Assembly (NCBI RefSeq): GCF_001949145.1
Contig: NW_019091418.1
Location: 2,495,061 to 2,559,060, forward strand
DNA: 64,000 nucleotides
Direction: 5' to 3'
Source: Acanthaster planci
Taxonomy: Eukaryota > Echinodermata > Asteroidea > Valvatida > Acanthasteridae
Positions 11,966 through 21,300 of the stretch are shown piece by piece; within the stretch, counting starts at the first letter, position 1; each line of letters begins with the position of its first letter. Both the position numbers and the translations under genes were made by a program. Under the pieces are notes generated by a model. The model was not told the origin of the DNA, made no database searches, and saw nothing but the letters and a program-made list of their open reading frames with translations.

Positions 11966-14852
11966 TGACGTGACAAGCATGCAATCTGGCATAAGGGGAC
12001 GACGTTTGACATTTTAATCATTGCCACAAGTTGTGGACTCAGTCATCTCATGACAAACTTCTCCCGCTTATTCACAGCAGGTGTTATAACTAAAAAAGTA
12101 CACACACGCTCAGGCTGTGGGCACACAAAATTCAGTATCTGAATCAAATTATAAGGCCAAACATATTCCAGTATTGTAATAAACATAAAGATATGCTACA
12201 CATGCTGCAAGAATTACAAGAATCTTGTGGATGCAAAGTAAAAAAATTTCAATACGCTCAAGCCTTCATTTGCACATTGGTTTTGTTCACTCAGGCATGC
12301 AACTCTGACCCTTAAAAAAAGGAAATTCAAAGTTACTCAAGATTTTGGCTCTGTGTTTTCTGATTTCTCATAGTACACATGGGAAGCAAATAAATGAGTA
12401 AATCACCTGATTAAAGGAAACACTGTATGCCTGTTCAATGTTACCCACATTCCTCCTCCATTAAAACCTGTCAGAATCTATTCACATCAACACGAGCCAA
12501 CAATTCCATCAATCATATCAACACCTGGACCAAACAGGCTCACAAATCGCCCAAAGTGGTTGCTCTGTTTTGCTAAGAAAATCCAACAAAAAAGCTGGCC
12601 CTCCAAAACATCAGAGGCCAGGAAAGACTGCGCCCTGCAAGGTTTCACACCATCACAACAAAACAATCGTCAGAGTAGTCAATGAGGAGTTGATGGTGAA
12701 TATGTACAAGTGCAGGACCTAGAGGGCTCCATTGTAGGCCTTCTGTTATTGCAGTCAGTGATGGGGCAGCTGGGGAAGTTTTTGTGGCCTGGTGAAGGCT
12801 GTTGATTAGGTGCTCGGGGCAACCACATCACCCAGATACATTGTCAAGAGCTAACCAAGCAATATTCTGAACAAGCCCCCAGAAGAGACCAACACAGATT
12901 TTCTGCTCCTAACCAACATCTGATTGGAGGTGGTTTAAAATGACACAGTTCCAATTGCTGGATTCAGGCATAGGCCTACATGTATCTCCTCTAAATATGA
13001 AGTAAGGAAGGTTGACAAACCAAAAAAGGAAACTCAGAATTACTCTCATGATCATATTGCCTGCTCATACGTTCAAACTTTGGGATTAAAACCTCAGTTC
13101 TTTCCCCCTTAGAACTACATGGGCAAAACAAACTTAAACAAATGGGGTTTTTAAGCTTTCTGTGCTTTAATCTACACTCACCAAGCCACAAACATTATTT
13201 GTAATAAACTTAAATGAGAGCTGATAGCCTGAAATGGGAGTCTGTCGGTTCATCATGTTCAAAAAAGGATTAGAAGCCTTAGCCAAGTCATCTCATAACA
13301 GGTACATGTAGCTTTGGGTCAATATCATGCATTTTGCTTCCAAGGAAAATTGTCATGCATGAGTCATGCATGAAGCAGAGGCTGATTACTTCACCAACAA
13401 ACTTAGAAATAATGTTGAGGCACACCTGAGACACTTTTATTATCACACCGAACTACTGCAGGGATGAAGAATGATTTACAACTATTAACATCAGCAAGGT
13501 GTTCACCTTGTAATGGAAATATCACTAGGTCCTCTATTCATTTATACAGTGAAGTTAACAAAACTAAACTTGGTTCACCATTAATATGTACTTCTGTGTC
13601 TGTGAATTTGTTTGCAGTGTCCATGGAGCCAGTACAATTTTCCCTCTCAATCAAGTCTGAATTTTATGGAATCACCTATCAAGGGTCTTTAAATTACCTT
13701 GCTCATTTTGTTTTCTTCTGTTCCACTCACTTGGTGTAAGGCCCTACTTATTCCACATTTATTTTTGATAGGTGTAATTATAAATGCAGTAGGGTTAAGT
13801 TGAGTTTTGCTCATGAGTAGTGGTCTACTAAATACCCGTGAAAAGTTATTACTCGCTTTTTGCCCCTGGGTGGAGGAATTCTGGTGCAAACATCTCACAA
13901 TACCTATTAATTTCAAAGTAACCTGTAGCCTGATGAGGGAGGGTTAAATGATAAAAATTAGAGCTTGTTTTGTATCACCTCCTGGCAACATGTGATTGGT
14001 CAATTTAGGATTACTCAAATCCAGCACGCAATATAATGTCTGCCCTCTAAAGAAATTTCACAGGTTCTGAAATGGGCATCCAAAGGTGATCAGGTACCAG
14101 ACATGACAAACAAGCATTGTCAGATTAGTCAGAGGTGACAGGACTGCAGCGGCCTGTCCCCAAATCCTAAATGGAGAGAGAGGTCAAAGTCAACATCCTA
14201 CTGTAGCTTGATACAGGCGGGTATTTTGTCCTTCTTCGTGCCAATCAAGGTAGCAACCAGACTGATGACTAATCTTACCAACTGGTAATAATCAAAATGA
14301 CAAAGGCAAACAACGAACCCTGTGCATGAATGGTGTACTCAGTGAATCCATGGTGAAATGTGCATTAGTCTACGTACTTGCAAAAGACATTGTCACCAAA
14401 AAAGTTCAATCAAAACAAAAAATATGCGACAATTGTTTAAAATGATTAAACAAGGCCTTGACAGGTTTCTGTAACGTGAGGCATAATCTCCAAACTACAC
14501 TGCAAACACTTCCAAAGTCAAGATTTCTAAGAGGCTAGTGGAAACATTTCCTAATTTTTGTTCACCATGTTGTGAAAAATACCGAATGTCTGGGAGGGAT
14601 ATTGCTGCATTGCATTTCCCATAGTGAATCCAAAAGATTCAGTAGTACACTAATATCCATCTGTAGGACCCTTCGAGAAAGATTGCCGATTACTATCATC
14701 ACTGCCTTTGTTTGGGTAATTTTTTTAAGCACCTATTGAATGCACTTTGAAGCAGTTCCAACCGCACTCTAAACTTGAAGATGTTTCCTTTGCAAATATT
14801 CAGACATTATACAAGGCCACTGAAGAAGGCTGGTATATGTAAGTCTAGCTGT
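11966..14852. other. Non-coding stretch
   Basis: I see no supported gene here. The only notable short motif is a near-palindrome at 13352-13373, where two copies of gtcatgcatga overlap a perfect AP-1 word (atgagtcat). The rest is ordinary AT-rich intronic or intergenic sequence. Confidence 0.45.
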
Positions 14853-15103
14853 TAGGGGTAATTCCAGAAATTAGGGGTCCAAAAGTGTGACATTTTTGCA
14901 TCCCTGTTACATCTGACCTATGTTATTTGACATGGAAATATCACCCGAATTGATTTCCAACTATTACTATTTGATTGGCAGGTAATTTGCATAAATTCAT
15001 TACTCTTGGAAATTAGAAAATGTGTTCTGAACTTACAAAGTCATATGTCAGGTGTAACAGGGACATGAAAAAAAAATGGACCCCTGATTTCTGGAATTAC
15101 CCA
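14853..15103. mobile_element. MITE with long (about 60 bp) terminal inverted repeats
   Basis: The left end (14853-14922) and right end (15042-15103) are inverted copies. Both begin ggtaattccagaaat, continue to an aggggtcca word, and share ccctgttaca further in. The inner spacer is about 119 bp and encodes nothing. A third partial copy of the same end lies at 15184-15207, just outside. No target duplication was identified and the superfamily is unknown. Confidence 0.7.
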
Positions 15104-15183
15104 CATACAAGTATTTCTTAGTAATGTCACATTTTCTGTGGAGAGGTATCTTATTTTCTTCTTAAAGTTTCTCTGCGAATTAC

Positions 15184-15207
15184 ACCCCTAATTACTGGAA
15201 ATACCCA
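15184..15207. mobile_element. Solo terminal-repeat fragment of the neighbouring MITE
   Basis: The sequence acccctaattactgg followed by aaataccca matches the right-hand end of the 14853-15103 element with a few changes. It is in the same orientation, 80 bp further on. It may be left from a second nested copy or from a longer ancestral element whose true end is here. Confidence 0.45.
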
Positions 15208-15364
15208 CAGATCACTTGGTTGGTAACCTGTGTTTGTCAGGTAAGTGACTGCAAGAGAAATCTATGTAGTTCAGTTGTTGCGTTCAAAGGTTGTTTTTAT
15301 CTAGTTTTCACCGGAGCCAGAATTTAGGATGCCATTGTATAGGGTGGTTGTTTATCATTTCACT

Positions 15365-15632
15365 ATAGGCCTTTTCACACAGCAGAGCCAATCCCCTAGA
15401 CTAAACTAGACTCATTTGGTAACTCCCAGGGACACTATTTCAGGGAAACACCAGTTGCTTTTCCCCAGGAAAAAGTTAGACCCCAGAGGTTTCTCCTTTC
15501 ACCCTACTCCTGAGCAGGGCTAAATATTTCCCGGGAAAAGCTTTTCCCCGGGAATTTCTTTGGTAGTGAACAGACTGACCAAAATTTCCCGGGAAATTCC
15601 CAGGGAATTTGTCTACTGTGAAAGCCCCTTAT
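15365..15632. mobile_element. MITE-like element rich in ttcccgggaa palindromes
   Basis: The ends ataggccttttcacac and gtgaaagccccttat are imperfect inverted repeats. The body is built of variants of ttcccgggaa and ttcccaggga, including a near-perfect palindrome at about 15527-15557 centred on aagctt. No protein is encoded. 'Cttttcacac' ends resemble a common class of short non-autonomous DNA transposons in marine invertebrates, as best I remember. The boundaries are approximate and no target duplication was found. Confidence 0.55.
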
Positions 15633-16856
15633 GGGGTCAGAGACTTTTTCACACACACGGTAAGTCTACTTAGAATAAAAGTGAGCCTCCTACTGAAGGG
15701 GGAATGAACATACTATTTCATTACATTTTTGTATTTCTACAATGGGGATTTTGATGGATCATCACACATTTATGGAGCGACATGAAAGCTTTCCAAAGTG
15801 ACTATTCAGACTGTGTCTTCCTCATAAAATTTCTCGTTTCCAAAAATCCTGAAAGCAGGACAGTGAACAAAGGTAATAAATCTGAGATATGTAATTCAAG
15901 AACCAACAAAGACATAAATCTTCCAAACACAGCCACTAGAAAGATAAAATGCTTCGATACAAGAGGTTTCAATTTCGAGATGCAGCAGACCATACCGTGA
16001 TATGTAAACAAAGGTGCACTGTAAATCTCCAAAATCAATTTCCGGTGCAAATAGAGAAAAACTCAGTCCAAAATTTTCAATCCTTCCTGAATCTAAACTT
16101 GGCCTGAAAAAATCCTGATTAAAAGAACTACCTCAATAAGACTGGATGCAGATGAAGAGAGATTTATTGTTGTGTGACTCAGCTTATTTGTTTATCGTTT
16201 CAGAAAATCAGAGTTTCTTTAGACACTGAACAGAGCATGGATGATTTAAAAATCTCAAACTAGTTCCAGATAGTGCAAATATCGTCTTTTTTTTTCTTTT
16301 CCTAAGATTTGACTAATCAATATTACTATCAGAAGTGACTGTGTTTGAATTCTTGATTATGCATTCTAAAAATTTACCCCTTTCCAGATTTCATGCAAAT
16401 AAGAAGAAAAATCTGTGTTTCCATACAAACATCCCTCAGCATATTACTTTATCAAAACCCACAAGATGCAACATGTATATCATTATATTTCAAAATACAA
16501 ATAAATAAATCATAGCTTCCAAAGCTGATACCCTATACTTTTCCTTCATCCAAGTTTTACTCACTACATACCCTCAAGTCCTGCAACTGTCTATCTCTGT
16601 TCTCAATACGTATGCGCATTGCCTGATGCAGGTTTCTCAAAGTCACTAGCCTTCAACTTCAGTGTGTACATACAGCTGCAGTTCTATGAACTATCCCTGG
16701 TACCCAGGCTCCTTCTGCAGTTGTGTCTGACGATTTCAGTGCTCAGGAAGTGACATAACTAGGACTTTAGTAGACAGTGCACTGTGCATGGGAAAATGCC
16801 CCAAAAATGAATGTATGCCATGATTGCGACCCCTCTTAAATAACTTCCAAAAAAAG

Positions 16857-16882
16857 ACCCTACCCTACCCTACCCCACCCCC
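16857..16882 (+). repeat. Short (ccctа)n-type tract
   Basis: A short run of accct/taccc units with drift to cccacccccc is a degenerate simple repeat. It resembles telomere-type repeats only in composition, and is too short and irregular to be an interstitial telomere. Confidence 0.5.
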
Positions 16883-17653
16883 TTATGCACACTGATAAAA
16901 TGGGCTGGTCCGTAATTCCTCAAATCCAAACTGGAACCAAGACTACCTCCAGGGTTATGTGGCAAGAGTCATTAATACCTCTGAAGGAAACCACCCAGCC
17001 TTGCGTGTTATCAAGGGATGAGTTCACAGTACAGCATAAGACAGTGAATCATTATCATGAAATTATAACGCAGTCTTAGCCTGTAGAAAGCCATAGGCTA
17101 TCCTCATCAGGTCCCTTATTGAACCATGAAAAACAGCAAAGCAGAGTGATCAGACTAAGGGTAGTCACAGGGTGTCAAGTCTGGAGGTTGAAACAGCAGA
17201 GACAACCAAAGGAAGCAGGTAGGAGCAGACCTGCGGGTTGTCTTGACACACCCATGCCCTAGGACTTCCACTTGAATGCCCATGAACTATCAAAGTAGTT
17301 GAAAGTACTCTCCATAATCCACAAGAGGAAAGTCAAGGATTACTGGGTGATCAACCACACTTACAATGGACATACTGAAAGATCTCAACATGCATTAAAG
17401 ATAGAGGATAACTGTTGTACTAGTAGCTGAAGGTTTCAATGCAGGCCCTTCACTGAAATTGTTATTGCCTGATGGGTCTGCTCTTGCAATTCCACTGCTT
17501 GTCAGATCTTGAACAAAAAAACCAAGGAATTGTGTATCTGTAAACATGAGGATAAGGGCAAGAACAATTCACCCCCCCCCAAAAAAATGCACATCCAACC
17601 CATAATTTTTAGAACGATTTACAAGAATACAAATCATTTTTTTTTTCAACTTG

Positions 17654-17898
17654 CAGACCGTGGCATTTATTCAAAAAATACCCTGATATCAATCAACTTA
17701 CTGATATTGATGTCACCTGACTTGCCTTGTTCTCCAAACTGATTAAGCCGCTAAAAGGGAAGTATTCAATTAAAACAGACCGTGGCATTTATTTAAAGAA
17801 TACCCTGATATCAACCAACTTCCTGATATTCATGTCACCTGACTTGCCTCATTCTCCAAACTGATTAAGCTGCCAAAAAGGGAAGTATTCAATTAAAA
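17654..17898. repeat. Tandem duplication of a 122-bp unit
   Basis: Copy 1 (17654-17775) and copy 2 (17776-17898) both begin cagaccgtggcatttatt and end tattcaattaaaa. They differ at roughly ten positions plus one inserted base, about 90% identity by eye. The bases after copy 2 start a third cag and then diverge. The unit has no coding potential and lies immediately before the foldback at 17945. Confidence 0.85.
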
Positions 17899-17944
17899 CA
17901 GAAAACCTTCGCTAATAATAGTTGACTAAGAACTTTAACCTTTT

Positions 17945-18149
17945 CTATTTCAACGATGAATTTGCACCGGGGAGATGTAAATTAATTTTGGATTTTTGCC
18001 CTGCTCAACGTGTATTTTAACACTGCATACTCAGTGTGTGCCCCCCAAAGGCTTGTGAAAAAATACACACTTGTTAGAACACACATCGAGCAGGGTAAAA
18101 ATCCAAAATTTGTTTACATCTCCCCAGGGCAAATCCATCTTTGAAATAG
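17945..18149. repeat. Foldback: 77-bp inverted repeats around a 51-bp spacer
   Basis: The left arm (17945-18021) and right arm (18073-18149) are both 77 bp. They pair over their whole length without gaps, with 11 mismatches (about 86%). Each arm carries ctatttcaa, ggggagatgtaaa, attttggattttt and ccctgctc. The left arm plus the spacer, read on the minus strand, also matches the tail of the SINE just to the right (18291-18374). The structure therefore seems to be made from inverted SINE-family sequence and may not be an unrelated transposon. Confidence 0.8.
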
Positions 18150-18204
18150 TTGTTAGCGGTACCTGCTGCTAAATCTGATTCCAACCAGCTAGCTGACACT
18201 GGCA

Positions 18205-18374
18205 AGCTCGGTGATCGAGTGGTTAAGACGTCTACACTAGCAAGCAGGAGGTCGTGGGTTCGAGTCCCACCCGAGTACACTTGTGGTTAATTCACAAGCC
18301 TTCGGGGCATACACTGAGTAAACAGTGTTAAAATACACGTCAGGCAGGGCAAAAAAATCTGAAATTCATTTAAC
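18205..18374 (+). mobile_element. tRNA-headed SINE
   Basis: A 73-nt tRNA-like head (18205-18277) has an A-box-like tgatcgagtgg (one base off consensus, close to the serine/leucine type) and a perfect B box, ggttcgagtcc (18258-18268). The T stem is intact (gtggg/cccac) and the acceptor stem is mostly paired. The D and anticodon stems do not pair well, so it is not a functional tRNA gene. The body follows with ttcacaagcc, acactgagt and gttaaaatacacgt, ending about 18374. The same body in reverse orientation makes up much of 17977-18060. Confidence 0.75.
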
Positions 18375-19479
18375 CTTGTCTCTCAAAAATGAATGGACTA
18401 TCTCCAACCAACTGGCTGTAGCTGCCTACATTACTGCTAACAATTGTGCGTGTGCCTCAGGAAGCCAGTCCTGTTGTGACCTTTCACCCCAGTCCAAATA
18501 GAGCTCTTCTGAACGTGAAGATTTTCGCACTGAATAAAAACCTACCTTCAAGTATTTGTTAACTGATGCCTCGAAAATGTTAACTGCTAAAGTTACTTGT
18601 TCACGCCATCTCTATACCAAGTGGCAACTTTAAAACTTACAGGGGAGAGACTGAGGGTAGGCTACTAAAAAATGATGCAGCCAGGATTTGCCCCTGCTGT
18701 GATCAGAGAGAGAGAAGTCCAGGTAATTGCCCAGACAGAGGGGAAATTAATTGGCAAGCTGGTTCAATGCCTACTACTGCAGGCTACTGGAGGTTGTCAC
18801 AAGATAGAGGTTACTGGGCCTGACTGCTCCAAGTATTTGGCTGGAGATGGACGAGGGCAGGCTAGAACCCCATAATCCATCCATTTCCACTTCACACTTT
18901 GGGTTCAACATTCAAACATGGTGGATTGAGACAGGTGGCTGGCAGAAATTATTTAACCAGTATTTGAAAGCTGGTTTATGCATGGTTCAATGATGGAAAC
19001 AACCTGTTAAAGCCACGCTATGTGAACATGTACATGTACATAGGAGGCCACTTGTGTTGACCTTGCTGTGACCTGATGACACAGACCATAGGAGGTCAAT
19101 GATTATTGTGTAAAGTTCAAATGGGATGTGTGTCACTGAATTTGTCATTAAATTCTAGTTCCCTGCAATGTTTTGTTGGAATGCCCTGAAAGATCCAAGT
19201 ACATCAACTGAAGATATAAACCCTTATTAAACTTTTATCATCCCACCTGATGCAGCATATGAAGCCATTGGCTATGATACCTATGTTTTACCTTGCATTT
19301 GAATTGGGCAGACAGTCTTAGCATGCTTCTGCCTCGTCGCCAGCTTCAGGCATTAAGGGGGGGCCAAAGTATCAGCTAAGGGCCACATTAGAGGATGTCT
19401 TAACAAATTTTCATGCTTATGCTTTTTACAACGAGCAAGTTCACAGACAGGCCAGAAACTCTCCTCCTAAGAGCACTAC
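18375..19479. other. Non-coding stretch
   Basis: There is no supported exon or repeat beyond a small catgtacatgtacat run near 19028. A G run and the words gcctcgtcgcc near 19330-19370 lead into the LINE remnant. Confidence 0.4.
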
Positions 19480-19740
19480 TATCCAGAGGAGGGCACTATA
19501 CCTTCTTGGCCACGTCACCCAGCTCCCAGAGGGAGACCTGACATGGCAGATCCTGCTAGCCGCCAGCAGGCCTCCACCACACAACTGGCACCATCCTCGT
19601 AGATGCCCCAATTTACCTGGGTGCAGCAGGTCGACCAGGTCCAACCATGGACCTAGCTCCACATCGACAGGCCTATACTGAGGGAATTGGTCTCCACAGT
19701 CATTGAACTGGCTATGCGATGCCAAGCAAGCAAGCTTTTT
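19480..19740 (+). mobile_element. Decayed 3' end of a LINE (non-LTR retrotransposon) ORF
   Basis: One plus-strand frame reads RRALYLLGHVTQLPEGDLTW near 19485-19545, which resembles the post-RT region of many LINEs (R-hydrophobic-GHV followed by a P-E-D/R stretch). After a frameshift, another frame reads FTWVQQVDQV and then HIDRPILRELV (about 19610-19690), like the following W-basic-D-RP-W/R segment. Stops and the frame change show it is dead. The clade cannot be told from this piece. It sits directly downstream (genomically) of the 19.8-kb exon candidate. Confidence 0.5.
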
Positions 19741-19814
19741 ACCGTGCCGGGGGAGGGGGAACTCCCACAGCCTCTCCCCCCCCTTCCCATCGATGGGCTT
19801 GTGCTATCTACTCA

Positions 19815-20111
19815 CGCAAACACTGCCATCATTTGGACATTTGGGAATGTATCTCCCATTGGATACATAAAAAGGACTGCGGCCATTAGTAATACATTCA
19901 TTAGCCATATGCTGCCGGGGAGCCCGGTTTCCGGCACATAGGCTTTATAACCAAAACCGCTGAGCCCGAAACCAGACAAAAGAGCTGGGCCTAACAAAAA
20001 ACCATACTCAGAACTAAAGACCGAGCTGCTGGGAGTTGCCAATATTTTTTCAGCTGTCAATAGTGGAGGAAATCCGTCATTATTTTGAGAGATTACTACT
20101 GTTTGTGGCAT
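19815..20111 (-). CDS. Candidate first coding exon, unknown protein with hydrophobic segments
   Basis: A minus-strand ORF starts at ATG 20109-20111 with a stop (tga) just upstream in frame. It runs about 98 codons to a very good donor (GC/GTGAGTAG) at about 19815. The predicted N-terminus has about 35 polar residues, then two hydrophobic stretches, around residues 36-55 (YGFLLGPALLSGFG...) and 67-85 (SIWLMNVLLMAAVLFMYP). This would fit a small multi-pass membrane protein. The region above the ATG (20112-20300) is moderately CpG-rich, as a promoter could be. I do not recognise the family and found no next exon. The plus strand here also has an open frame, so this could be chance. Confidence 0.35.
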
Positions 20112-20299
20112 TCAACACAAGCGGAGTACCACCGAGGACAAAAGCGCTCCAGGGATGAGCAATACAAAACCACTGCACGCTAATCTGGCCCCTATTCATG
20201 CTTTAGAAAAGACGCCAGTAGTGCACTGTGCCAGTTTCGGGAACAAAAGAAAGTTACATAACACCGTACAATCTGGGCTCTTTTTACAACAAGGCAGCA

Positions 20300-21180
20300 G
20301 GCCTGGCTGAAATAATCGGGCGTCAATAGATGTTGTCTGTCAGATTAGAGTAGCCGCCAGACAGTCATTCGTGTGGGTGTAAACATGAAACTATGATTTT
20401 TTGAAGAATTTTGAGAATGGAAAATCTTGAAAATCACCCGGTTTTACATCATGCAACTTCAAATTCCACCCGGCAGCAAGTGGTTAAAAATGCCTGCACA
20501 TGAAAAGATGAGGCTGTGGATTTATAGTCCCAATTCACTAAGTTTATGAATTATTCTAACAAGATGTTGGAAAGCAACGTCATTCCTCACTGAAGGGTAA
20601 ACCCGGTTTTAAATGGAACATCTTGCAACAACAATGTAATCCATCAGTTACCAGTAGTCTGAGTATCAGGACAATTACAGCCCACACATAACTAAAATCC
20701 TTTTCCAATCAGATAATGCCAATTCCATCCAAAGATGATATCTGGTAACATATTTGCAAAGCTCTGCTGAACCTGTTACCTTGAACAATGATATCCTTCA
20801 ATAGTCTCCCCCCAAAGTGAACTAAGACATTTGCCATGATGGAGGCCTTGCCATTCCACCTGCTGAGAGGTTACAGGTGGCTCCATTCCCTAGGCAAATG
20901 TCACGCTGTGATGACACACACTGTGCTAACAAGGCTACTCAGGGAGATCATCCTGAGTAGATGCAGATGGGGAGGAAGCTAGTTTTACTTACAGGAGAGG
21001 CTGACAACAACATAGAAACCAGTGAAAACAACCTGCCCACAGACCTACACCATACCTACAATGTTCAGTATTACAATAACTGAGGCTTTCTTCTACGTGT
21101 ATCTGTGCTTGCACAATCAATCACTTAAAAATTAAAAAACTTGATGTATGCACGGCCAACACTGTATAGGAGGGGTACCA
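20300..21180. other. Non-coding stretch
   Basis: I see no supported exon, RNA gene or clear repeat. The left part could be upstream sequence of the 20.1-kb candidate exon if that is real. Confidence 0.4.
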
Positions 21181-21281
21181 GTCAACTCGGTCCGCAACCA
21201 ACTTGGGACTGAGTTGACTTGGGACCAAGTTGACTTAGGACTGAGTTGACTCGGACCGAGTTAGTTACAGACCGAGTTGAC
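21181..21281. mobile_element. Tiny inverted-repeat insertion with internal gagttgac repeats
   Basis: The ends gtcaactcggtc (21181-21192) and gaccgagttgac (21270-21281) are perfect 12-bp inverted repeats. The interior is built of gagttgac and gggac words in both orientations (ctgagttgac twice, with aagttgac and aactcgg variants). On each side lies the direct repeat tataggagggg (21165-21175 and 21290-21300), 5 bp and 8 bp from the ends. This fits a target duplication if the true ends include those few bases. No protein is encoded. Confidence 0.65.
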
Positions 21282-21300
21282 CGTAAGCCTATAGGAGGGG

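Noticed and set aside
16857-16882. Interstitial telomere repeat
   Set aside because: Only a few irregular units of ccctа type, better explained as a simple repeat.
18205-18277. Functional tRNA gene
   Set aside because: The B box and T stem are intact, but the anticodon and D stems do not pair and a SINE body follows.
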